Source: Lingula anatina
Taxonomy: Eukaryota > Brachiopoda > Lingulata > Lingulida > Lingulidae
Assembly (NCBI RefSeq): GCF_001039355.2
Contig: NW_019775664.1
Location: 103,508-167,507 of the forward strand
DNA length: 64,000 bases
Reading direction: 5' to 3'
The position numbers and the translations under genes are program-made. Position 1 is the stretch's first letter. The number at the start of each line of letters is the position of its first letter. The notes under the pieces are model-generated. The model saw nothing but the letters and a program-made list of their open reading frames with translations. It searched no databases and was not told the DNA's origin. Of the stretch, positions 35,961-47,899 are shown one piece after another.

Positions 35961-38900
35961 TCACCAGTTTTCTGGCTCATCAAACAATTTCTTCTCTGAA
36001 CCTGAAATGAAGGAGAAAACATGTTGCTTCTTTCAAAACAAATTTCTTTGTACACAAAATAGTAATGCTCTATCAAATAATAATTATATATAAGCCATTA
36101 TATCTGACAGCTAATATAGTAACTAAGACAAAGTAACTAAACCAACAAAAAAAATCCCTAAAAAGAGAAAAATTCATTTTCCTATCAATAACCCAAGGAA
36201 AAAACTTTATCAATTTATCCAAGAAGTAATGAAAGCAACTCATGTCTTTACAAAGCTGTGGTATATCATGTTGTCTCCTACCTAGATAGGGCAATCTTTG
36301 ACTTTTGACCCCGAGAATCGCGGCTGTTTACGTAATTTACTCTATTATCAGTTATATAAAACTGTCTGCCCCACACTCATATTTGGGGTTGACACATCTT
36401 GGAAAAATAAACAAACCAAACGCAGTGTGATCCTAATCCTGAACAGTGCCCCACCCCCTTCCAATCCTTATCAAAATACAGCTACTAAACGGAATGTGCC
36501 CCAGTTTGCTGAATAAGCATAACACAAAAGTGCATAGTATTGGGCTCCTGTTTTTTTTTTTTTAACCAAATTAAACCGAGTCCACAAATGTATTATATGT
36601 ATCATTTCAAACTTAATGAATTATTATCATTATTATTACCATTACTATCTTTCCATATGTATAATGTATAGTAGCTAGAGAGCCGCTAAATGTAAAAACA
36701 TTTCAGTGCTCAATAAATTATTATTACTATTATTATTAGCATTATTAATCAAAAGCCATCCTTGCTGATGATAAACAAAGCATATTTTCACATATACCTA
36801 CAGTATCATGTTATTTATAAATATATATGTAATTTTTTAATGTTGATGTGCCCCCACTTGAGTTTATTTTTCTGATGACAGCATGTTGCTCACCACTTTT
36901 GCAGTCAGTCTTCATTCTCTTGGCCAAAGGTTCACCTAAAATTGGAATAAACATGCAATATATAAATATCATCATAAATGCATTTTGACATTCCATGACC
37001 ATTACAAGCATGATTTTATGACCTAGTATTTCCACATCTTCACATATTTGAGAAATGTCAACATTCCAATTTAAGGATGAAATGCTAGTAGAATGACAGT
37101 TTCCTTCAATCAGGTCTTAATTACCTAAATCGTCCATGTTGACAGTACCATTGTTTTCTTCTTCCATCTCCTCTGGAATAGGAGTGATGCTACGGGTGGA
37201 TTGGAAGGGGGACGCACTGAACAAAACATATATATATACATAAAAAAACACAACCTTCATTCTCAAACAATTTAATGTACACAACATTGAGTTTATGTAT
37301 AGTGTGAAGTATTTTAAGAGTCAAATATTTTATTCTTTGAATAATTGCAATATGAACCATGAAAATCATTTGTCTGAGGACACTTCACTTTCAGATTCAG
37401 TTTCTTTATTATAATTCCAGAAAAAGCTTCTGCATCCATACCCTTGTAAACAGTAAATTTCAAGACAGTGCCCTTAAATTAATTAAAACTATGACCAAAA
37501 GCATATTTTCAATTGTGTTTCGAAAGTGTTCTTCATTCCAAGTTCGCACTTACTTCACATTCAGTGGACTGGAAGACTGCCTCTTCTTCACAGGTAAATC
37601 CAAGTCAGATGCTGGTATGTTATGCTTTCTGGATGAAGACTTCTGCATTCTCTCGATGAAATCTTTGTAAGCAACTACACTGAAGGTGTCTCCAGTGGTT
37701 ATGTTCTGTAGCACTACATAAAAAAAATCCAAAGTCTAAAATTGTATTACACTATTCTATGAGATCTTGGGGCCACTAAACATTACATTTTAAATGATGA
37801 TAAGCAATTTAAACATAGAGCATGGATTGAAAAGGTTTTCATTATGGTTTACTCCCCTTTTGCAAGTCATTCAAACAAAATATAAGTGTCTGGCCCCAGC
37901 AAAATTTTGGCAGCACCTGCTATTCTACAAATTCAACTGACTGTTTATAACAAATCAAAACTGTGCATATATATGTAATTAATTAATTATAATGAAAAAA
38001 AACTACCTCTGTCAGCTTCATCCTTTTTGTACAGAGAAACAAAGGCAGAGTTATCATCCAGCCAACCAATGTAAACATTCCCTGCATAAAGATAAAACAA
38101 AGACTATCATAAAAGGAATATCATAAAAGTTCTACTTTGGATAAACTCATCAACTTCAATACAAAAAGTAAAACATCAAGCTAGTAATAATAATCTTAAA
38201 TCCTCAGATTTTAATTTTTTTCCATACATGTTGAATTATCTAGTCTGTTTTACCCATGGAATAAAGGCCTTAGTTAAAATGTGGTCTTATTTGTGCTATT
38301 TCTGTTTGGAATTGAATGACTGTTTACTTAAACAAAACCATATTACTATCATTACAATATACCAATATACAAAATTGAATGTCTCTTACCAAAGGGAGCA
38401 AAGAGCTGAGAAATGTCAGACGTCTTCCATTCTTTTGGGAATGACAAGTGGAACACATGATCTCGGCTTGGCTGTACTGAAAAAGTAAAATATGAAATAT
38501 TACTGGATGAAAAACAAAAACAAAAAATGGTCTTTTGCAAGATTTAAAATCGCACTTGGCACATAAATTTCATAGGAAGAAATGGAAGAAATTAAAGCAA
38601 ATATTCACACTTACAATCAGGTCCTGCCAGATTCATGTAAGGAATGTCTTGTACTCGGAACATGAATAACCTGAAATGAAATTGAAATATCAGTGAACAA
38701 ACTGTGCCATCATCAATCTTGTTATCATCATCATAAAGTTGCATTCTAGATTTCACCACTTTCTGCCAAGTGTCTCTGTTCATAATCAGATTTGGAACAT
38801 TTTCTATCACCTTGATGAATTCACAATCACTACAGTTTAGTGGTATTGTCTGAGGTGGTCTTAGCCTTGGCACAGTAGCAGTAGAAAACTGAACTGCAAG

Positions 38901-41900
38901 TGTTGTTAATATTGTAAAACTTAATTATTTATGGGTACCCTAACACTACACAAGGCTTCTGGTTCTGTAGGTAGAATGTGTTATCCAATTAAGGTTACAT
39001 TGAACTTAAATTCATTTACATCATTACTACAGTCTTGTGCGGCGTGAAAAAAACACCACACATACAAAGATTTGTCTTACTTGTTTAGAAAGGGCTCTAT
39101 TAGGGGTGATGATGGAGGTATATGCTCTTTTTTTGGTGACTGAAAAGTGCCTTTCAAAGAGAAAAAAATAGACCTTGAAAAATCATTGTATTATAATCCC
39201 TCTACCAGTGCTGTGCAACAATATTTCTTTACACATTTCCTCGCCCATGGCAATTTGTCCGTAATGAAGGCCCAATCTAAACCAATTAATCTCAGTCTGT
39301 AAAAGAGACTATTTATTAAGTTTTAGAAAATTAAAACATTGTAAAACAATTTTTATAACATTAATGACATACATGTGTAGCACGTAAACACACCTTAAAT
39401 GCCACTTCATTTCATAAACATGAAACGTGTGAGAAACACTAATGTGTCAGGCAAATATTGTCACATTCACCACGGAAGTCGCAAGTATGTTAGTTCAATA
39501 TAATTTTATGCCCCGATTTCGATGCACACGAAAATCATGCAAATTTTGGCAAAATGTGCCATACTTCATGGGCATATTTGGAACGAAGAAAGCCAAGGTA
39601 TGAAGTTACTCAGTTTACATATTATTTTAGGTGTACTTCTGTGAAAATGAAATTTCAGGGTTATCAATGAACTCAATGTATTTTTGTCTTGTGAGTTCAA
39701 CCGAACTGTTCACAGTAAATTATCAACAAATGTATCCATATCTGCCAACAATGCATGCATGAAGACGGGTGCAAACGAAAACGTGTATGTGCGTACCTAG
39801 ATATTTGGACATTCCAATAAAACACAGGCCTGTGATAAATGCATCATAACCAGCTTCATGGAGCTGTTCATTGTCAGTGGTATAAGCAGGAAAACCTTCT
39901 GCACTTTCTGGAACGATACAGAAACCATGCACAGGACTTTAAGGAATGCCCTATTCTGATATTTAAAACATGATTAACAAAATAAATAAATAAATGAATA
40001 AAAATGATAATAATTTCCATGTTACTGTCAAAATATTTTCCCATCTTATGTAAATTTTTTGAAGAAACCATCTTTCAGTATATATTTCCTGGGTTACGGA
40101 GTACTGTAACAGTGAAATCTTTATGTGACTATACAGCATGGACCTACCAACAACAGGTTTTTCAAATGGTTTGTTTTCCAATAATTTGCGCAGGTCTCCA
40201 AGAGTAGTGTTGATGATCCAATCCTATCATCATTAACAGAACAACAGTTATTACTATGTGATGCAATTACAATTAATTCAAGATCTTTACCACCATAAAA
40301 TTAAATTGAAGTATTTTACAATAAATCAGAAACTGTTCGGATCAGATTTTAATAATCAGTACACCGACAACCGATGAAATAATTTGCAATTTGCACGACA
40401 TATATGACCAAAATTATGTAAAGAATCTCTTTAAGATCGATAGTGCATATATACTGTATCACTTACTTTGAATGGATGGGTGCTAGACATGAGTTTAGTA
40501 TCCAGTAACCTACAGGAGAATGCAAAAATGTCAAGTACACAGAGACGCCAAAGCTGAACAGAAACATTAGATAGCATTTGTATCTCTGTCAAGTTTATAT
40601 TTTAACCAACACAATTAACAAAACATTTATGCACAGTAAATAGCCACTAGATAATTAAGCTGCTCCATTGTCTGACAAACACCTAAACAAATACAAACAT
40701 TCTCATCACAAACTTAAACAACCACCCACATCTATCTTCACTGGAAAATAGCACTAAATATTTACCTTGGAAACACACATCTTGTTAGAGATTTAAAATC
40801 TTCATAACTCTGAAGAAAAAAATCAAGTACTTCTTCAAATAGATGGGACACATTATAAACACAGAATAACTAACAGGGATGACAGTTGAATCAACTTATG
40901 TTATGCTTCTTAGCATAAAATAATACAGCAATAATTGATATCTGTTCAGTTACCAGTTAAATGAAAATCTAAAAATGTCAGATGAGCAAACTTTATAATA
41001 AAGGTCACAAATTATTTTAATATGGCTAACATAAAAAGGGTAAAAATAATTATTCTACCAAAAGGGAGCCATAATATGAATTGAAAACAGTGCTTACATC
41101 ACATATTATCAACAAATTTCTTAAGTAGCTTATTTTCATGATCCTAGACCCTTTTCACATCAAATATATGCTAAACTGTAATGGTTCGCTTCAACAGATT
41201 ATCACTTTATAGAGTGCCTATTATGTAGGGGAATCACCTAAATTGTGACATGACCAATTAATGATCTCAATTTTACAGCAAACTTGTGTGGAATTTGTGA
41301 AATGGAGTAAAACCATCTGTAGCAAAATATACGTTAGGACGTCTCAAAATAAACCAGTCCAGTATACTACTCACTATGATAAGGACCAATTTTTTTTTTC
41401 ATTCCGTTAAAGGGATAACAACTGTTCGTAAGAGATTCATATTTCATGATAAATACATTGTAAACAACTCATAGAAATATAATATATATTCCATTTTACC
41501 ACCACAATTGTTTTCTGTGTTTGCCCTCAGACCATAGATGGCTAAATCTCTGTAATAATCTCTTAAGGGATTATTACAAAAAGCCAAACTTTTTAGAAAA
41601 AAAAAAAAACATATGGATTACCTTTGAATGTCAGAATAGATTCATAAATCATTGACAAACAACTGTTACAGTTTTTATCTCTTCAATTATACACTGGAGC
41701 ACCTTGAAGCCATGCACACTCACCTCTGGTAAGGGACAACTGAACTGATGCAGTACATGTAAAACGTCCAGCATCATATTATGACCCACAACAAGCTTGC
41801 CCTGAAACAACAAGTGCACATATGATGACTGGTTAAACAACAGATTGACTGTACATGTATATGGAATATGTTCTTAAGGCTATTTTTTTTCCAGTTATTA

Positions 41901-42909
41901 ATTGCCAGTCAAGAAGTGTGGCATAAACCTTGGTCACTGCATTCGCATATCACATTCTAATTCATATCACTTTGTATGCCAACCAAAATATAAATTTGAA
42001 AACAAATCTGGACTGGCCTTTGACCAACTACAAGTTTAGTGTTGCAGAATCAATTAGAGCATCATTATTAAAAAAAAAAGTTAAAAAAATAATAATACTA
42101 TTATTCTCTTAATAATTTTTAGCAATAAATGGATGGCCTTTAAAAGCAATTTAATAAGAATCTATTTCTAAGCACAGCTTCATCAACAGTTATCAAACTA
42201 TTGCTAGAAGTGATACTTACAGACTGGGAGATCATACGGATTACTTTTGAAAACCCAACAGCATTTTCTAACTCCTCCTAAAAATTTTAAAACATGAATA
42301 AAACACTTCTTGAAAATGGAATGTGTTGAACATTTCCCCACAAATTAATGAATAAAAACTATCAATCAGGACCATGATGGTTTTTAGATGTCTTCAGTGT
42401 TTCTTTGATAATAGTTTGTATAAAAATAGTTCAATAACTTGGCAGCTGACTAAGATGCTTGTTGCTATTTAATGATTGTTTATTTCAATGTAATCTTTTA
42501 TATGCACAATAAAAAGGGTGCAAATGAAGGAGTTAAATGTACATATACCTTGCAGACACACCCTATAATTACAAGTTGTTAGCTGAAAAAAAGCTTTGCA
42601 AAACAGCATCCTGATCTTTGACAACACATTAAATATACTTGGATCCATTACATCTTAATCAGCACTTTTACATAAAACTGAATCTGGACTGAACGATTAC
42701 TGCAGATAACATGCAATATAGAAATGCACTGATCTCAACTAACACAGTTCAGTTTTTTAAAACTGAAAATTACCATTTCTGCTGCCTTCCTGCTTTCTTC
42801 TTTTTGTTTCTGGTCTTCTGCATTCTTAACTTTGGAGATGACTATATACCTTTGCCTGTTATTATTTGTTTTAGTTTCTAGGTGCAGACCTGCATGAAAC
42901 CTGAAAAAA

Positions 42910-42944
<35 letters not shown>

Positions 42945-45900
42945 GAATTGAGATATATTGTGCAATAATAAACCTGAGTTTTATTTATATCATATTTTCT
43001 AAATTTAAACTTCCACCAAAGATATCAAATTTAGTAATTTTCAGTGTGCATTTTGTCGTAACTGTTTTCTATGGAAAGTAATTATAGACTGGGCTATAAG
43101 CTATTAATATGGCAAGGACTTGCTTGCCAGAATTCTCACATCCAATATTCAACAGTTTGATAATTAGAGCATTTATTTTGTAAATTTCTTACTTTTTGTT
43201 AAACTTCATAAAAGTAAATAAAATCTACTACATCCTTCTTGCATAGAAATATCAGACATTTACTTGACTGCACAAAAAATAACAAATAATTTAACAAGTA
43301 AAAATAATTTACTTTAGCTTTAATGTCTGATACACCAATTTTCTTTGAAATGCACTGGTTGGCTTGAGTTCTAATGTTTGTGAGGTGTTTCCTTCTGCTG
43401 TCAACTCTTCAACTTGCTTACTAAAAAATTAATAACATACTCTTCAAAATTATTAATCTGAAATAAAAAAATCCAAAATTCACACTTTTTAAATATTAAA
43501 TTCTCTGTTACATCACTTGTTAAGCCGATGATCAAACATTCCCTTTCCTTTTAACCCAAAAGTTACAACTTTTACCAATAAAAACTTCAAAGCCAGATTT
43601 TGAAAAAAAAAAATGTTGTAACAAACAGAAGAACAGCCTGCAACCTTACCAGATGTCCTCCACATATTGTTTATGCTCACTGGGGATCTCTATAGGACCT
43701 TTGGCTACAGCAGTGTCGGCCCCGGTGGGACTGGTGAAGGCAGGGGAAGACATCATATCGAGTTGGTTGTACTTTGATTCCAGCGCATCACGGGACTTCT
43801 GTTCTTCTGCTGGGGTCAAGTATGGAATGCCTGAGAGCAAAATTCAATAAATAAACAAATTAATAAATAAATAAATAATAATAATGATAATAATAATAAA
43901 TACAAGATGAGCTTTAGTTATGCCTGGAGAGTATGATGTTTTTTGTCCCCTATCCAAAGGACAGAATGATCTGAGACATTTCACAAACTACATGAAACAT
44001 TATTATATAAATGGGAAATTTATTTAATATGGAAAACTATATTTTCAAAGGTTTCTATCTTGATGCACCCCCCTACACACACACACATTTCCTTGAACTT
44101 ATTTCTTAGAAAAGAGCAATGCATGACAATGTGCAAGTAACATAAGTATGAGTAGGCAACTATCAAGTGAAGAGCAATAAAAATCTAAAAAAGATCACAA
44201 GATTATTCCCTCAAACCTTCATTATGTTTCAGGCTATCAACGTGTTCCAGACATTCTGGTCTTGCAATTAGAGCCTGCTACAAAGTACACTACCAATGCT
44301 ACCTGACTAAAGTTTGTACACGGTAACAGTAAATTGAAAAAAAATCTTACCTTCTCTGAACAATTTGTTAAAATCAAATCCCTGAGACACCAAAAAATCA
44401 ATACTAGAACTCTGGAAAGCAAAAACATAGTGCATATATATAAATTCCAATGGAATATAATTTGTAGAAACATCCTACATTACAAGCTTGAAAGTTAATT
44501 CTATGTGCCAGTTTAGTTCAATAGAGTTTATAACACGCACAATTGTTTACGTTCATTCTTTTCTAGAATATGGCAAGGTGACAAAAGGGAAAAAGTATTA
44601 CAGAGGGTATGAATACTTTTTACTGCAAAGTGCCCTAAAATGATTGCAGAACATCATTTGACAAATTTGTCAACAAAGATTTGCAAAATATCTCTCAGGT
44701 TCTTTTACAACTGGTCTGCAAGACAATGCTTGCAAGGGAAAACTCCCAAAAATCTTTTGAGTTATCTCGACATGACTGAATTCCTAAACCTGTGTATATA
44801 TATATATATATTACAAAAAAATTGAACTTATAAACTTAAACAAAGGAATGAACCAGAACCTGATAGAACTGGTCTTCATACCTGACATGAGAAGCACACG
44901 TCTGGAGCCTGCCTGCTGAATGGCTTTGGAAATAAGTAGAAGTTGAATGCTCTGATGATGTGTCTGTAAAAAATTAGTGGAAATAACAATTAAATCTATG
45001 CCCGTAAAATTTGCACAGATATGTTTGGTTGGCTAGCAACACCATTTTAACCCTTTTTGCATAGAAAAATATGTTAACTGATATCCAAATACTATGTGAA
45101 ATAATCTAATAGGAAGAAATAGACAGCATGTATATATAACCTCAAAAGAACTAATTGTGTTACCTCTTTGTTGTAGCTTCATATTCAAATGCACAAAGGC
45201 CAAACTGCATAAGTAGGAAATCCATAGACCCCTAAACAAAATAAAAACAAGTAAAATCCCTTTAGTTTGTACATACATAATCATTTGACAATATTTTAAA
45301 TATTTTACAATATTTTAATTGATTTGATTTTCATTAGGGAAAATTTTTAAAAGCTTCTTCCCTGTTGGTATGTTATTACACCTTGTCCTAGACTTACTTG
45401 TCGTAGCTTTTGGTATCTTTCATTTGGGGTGTCAAATGCATGAAGATTCACTCCTTTTTGTAGTCCTGTTCATTAAATTATAAGATTTAAAAGATTAAAT
45501 CTATTTGTTGCACTGCATTCATATCAACTCTCTTGGAAAATAATAAATTCAAATATATATATATTCACTAGTCATTTTCTAAAACTATATTTTACCATTA
45601 AAATGTTATTGCACCATTACTCCATCAAAAGTAACACTGTGCTAATTAAAAGGACACTTTGCATTAAATAAGCTTATCTAAAAAAAAGTTTCAGAGATCA
45701 TAGCTATTTGTGAAGCCATACACTGCACCAGCATGCAGTTGATCTTATCTTTGACAAGCACCAAGAATAACATGGATTGTTTGCACAGTTACTGAATAAC
45801 TTATATCTCCCCCATTTTTAAATAAAACAAATTGGTATAAGATATGGCATTTAAATTATGAAATACCTGTTGCCAATTGCATTCACTCATCAAGAACTGG

Positions 45901-46315
45901 TAATGGTCAATTACAATATATAACAGCTATAAAATGTATATTTCTCACAGTACAATTTGCAAAGACCTACATTGTATATGTCACTTTCAGATTATAGAGC
46001 AAGCCATGTTACCTGTGAATTCTCCATCTATTGCCAGGAAGGATGCTTTGCTAATGGCACTGGAGATTGTTGGTAATGACTCTCTGAAATCTAGCAAATG
46101 TTGCTTTTAAGTTCAATCTTTCTGAATGTGCACAAATCTACAAAATTGTGTTTGAGTTTACGTTACAATGTCTGAAAATTTCCAAAAAATTAACAAGTAA
46201 AAATACCAGTGCAAGGACTGTCAATAAAAAGAACTTTGATGTCTTTGCATCTTAATCGTTATCGCCGAGGTGAAAAGAACAAAGGCAAACCCTTACTGCT
46301 TCGAGTAACTTCCAT
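35961..46315 (-). CDS. PARN: poly(A)-specific ribonuclease PARN, 23 coding exons
   Basis: PARN is a DEDD-family 3' exonuclease that removes poly(A) from mRNA and trims small noncoding RNAs. I assembled exons in order at 46297-46315, 46013-46090, 45398-45465, 45164-45231, 44882-44963, 44351-44411, 43650-43830, 43313-43420, 42774-42900, 42221-42277, 41724-41801, 40766-40809, 40467-40509, 40148-40223, 39797-39907, 39081-39150, 38615-38670, 38390-38476, 38007-38081, 37554-37713, 37125-37216, 36894-36935 and 35961-36001. All have AG/GT borders and consistent phase, giving 607 residues (human about 639). DGEF carries Asp28 and Glu30, GHNMMLD carries Asp295, and LHEAGYD carries His380 and Asp385; all match the known catalytic set. 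Trp478 in the RRM fits the cap-binding Trp of vertebrate PARN. The end, LFDEPENW, matches the vertebrate LFEVPDTW-type end. The start MEVTRSNF also matches the family. Confidence 0.95.
36811..37035 (-). other. intron-retention reading frame at PARN exon 22
   Basis: If the donor after exon 22 (GT at 36892-36893) is not used, the frame runs on for about 30 codons into intron 22 and stops at about 36811. That gives an alternative C-terminus without the conserved terminal Trp motif. The spliced form matches the family, so this is at most a minor isoform. Confidence 0.2.
41410..41600 (-). mobile_element. truncated copy of the 30771-31106 MITE-like family, in PARN intron 11
   Basis: It begins agggataacaactgttc at 41410 (16 of 17 bases match the other terminal repeat) and shares taagagatt, aaatacattgtaaacaac, agaaatataa and a gattattacaaaaag segment with the minus strand of the element at 30771-31106. 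No second terminal repeat is found, so the far end is lost. Confidence 0.55.
42904..42943 (-). repeat. (TTTA)n tract next to the PARN exon 9 acceptor
   Basis: On the minus strand about nine TTTA units lead directly into tttttcag, the acceptor of exon 9 (exon start 42900). The microsatellite thus takes the place of the polypyrimidine tract. Confidence 0.85.
43846..43900. repeat. (AAAT)n/(AAT)n tract in PARN intron 6
   Basis: Imperfect AAAT units followed by AAT units, just upstream of the exon 7 acceptor on the minus strand. Confidence 0.8.
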
Positions 46316-46875
46316 GATCAAAAGTCACAATATCTGCAGCATGTATGATCTACGATCTACATGTGGCGTACTGCTTCGGCGTGTTGAATGAAATAGAGTA
46401 TAGACTAAGTTCAGAGAGACAGCGGTACTTTCAGCGACACCGAAAATTTGCCCTATCAGGCTACCTAGGATGTTGTACACTAGATGGCACTGTGCATCTT
46501 CTATCTATATTATTTTGCACACCTGAGAAAGTATTCGTTGTATGATAAAAGGTATATTAATTCAATGTTTAATTCTAAGGTCGAAGGTCAATATTGAAAG
46601 GTGACTTATAACGTTACACACAACTCCTTACTGGTGTTTTTGCACCCTGAGTTTCAATATCTACTTGAGATCCGCCTCAGCCAAGTCGACTGCTTTGAAC
46701 ATATACAAATGACAACGGAGAACATATATATATATACTTATAGATGTGAAATTTAGTTATACCATAAGTACTTTAAAAGATCAGAATAATTGCACATTTT
46801 TCAAAACTCCCTACATAGATAAAATGTATTATTATTAATTTTATCAATTATTAATATTTAAAAACTTAAATCTAA

Positions 46876-46935
<60 letters not shown>

Positions 46936-47800
46936 CAGAAATGTATAAGAAATTTAATTTAGAGTTATATGTTTAGTGGATGGTACTATCTTCTTAAAAA
47001 ATAAAGGGGTTTGTGTGGGATCGAGGAGCTACAGTCAGGAGGCTCATTACCTGAATTTTGAAATAATAAATAAATTAAAAAAACAACATAAATTTACATA
47101 GAATCAAAAAATGTATATACATTATAAATGCTAGGTAAAATAAAATTAAATAAAATTTTAAAAATCTGTTTTTTTTTCTTACTAATTGGCCTAAACAACA
47201 TGCACTGAGCACTTATTTCTAATTTCCTTATTATTTTTGATTACTTTCATATGATCTGGATTTGTTCAGATTGCACTTTCCTCACTTTGCAGTTATAGAC
47301 GGATGCTTTGAATTTTTGGCATTGCACATGTAACTGTTTCCATGTCTGCTTGTATTTTCTAAGGTAAAAACAAAATCCTGTACCAGTAGCCTATGTATTA
47401 AAAAGAAAGAAAGAAAGAAAGGGAAAAAACTTATAAATTAATTTCTCTTAATTATTTTCTAAAATTCTCCTGTTCATACAACTGAAGTGATTATTTATAC
47501 ATATCTTAAAAGTTGTTATTGTTGTTGTAGTTTTCCACGGGGAATGGGCAGAAGGTGCGTGTATTTTTTATAGTAGGAGGATGGTTGGGGGTGGAGTACC
47601 CTAGCTCTTAGCACCTTCAAGGCATTCGGTGGGTGTATTTGCTTCTGCAGTAACCACTGAGTTGAGTGTTTTAAGCTCCTTTTTTGTTTAATACACTGAA
47701 TAAATCGAACTAATCAAGCATTGATAAGAAACGTGATATTACCCGCATCCGGCTGAACGGTGCTAATTTGCATATGCATAGGTGAGTTTTCACATAATGC
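46316..47800. other. divergent spacer between PARN and the next gene
   Basis: The 5' flank of PARN; its promoter should lie here. It holds an (AAT)n tract at about 46877-46934, an AAAG run at about 47402-47421 and no coding frame. I see no clear TATA box for PARN. Confidence 0.5.
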
Positions 47801-47817
47801 ATAATTTACTTTTCAAT

Positions 47818-47897
47818 ATGGCGTCAACCTTGCAGCAAGCGTTACTGGTGCAGTGATCGGTCACGAATCATTGCATAGGGGAAAACTGAAGCCAGGG
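47818..47897 (+). promoter_or_regulatory. candidate 5' exon of the plus-strand SORBS-like gene
   Basis: An atATGGCG context (YY1-like or a start codon) at 47818 opens a 12-codon frame that ends at a TGA. A good donor, cagg|ggtgagt or aggg|gtgagt, follows with GT at 47898-47899. Upstream is an octamer-like atttgcat near 47766. The first coding exon at 52780 is preceded by untranslated sequence and an acceptor, so a noncoding exon is required; this is the best candidate I found. Confidence 0.25.
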
Positions 47898-47899
47898 GT

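Noticed and set aside
43650-43850. Plus-strand frame opposite PARN exon 7
   Set aside because: Antisense shadow of a verified exon.
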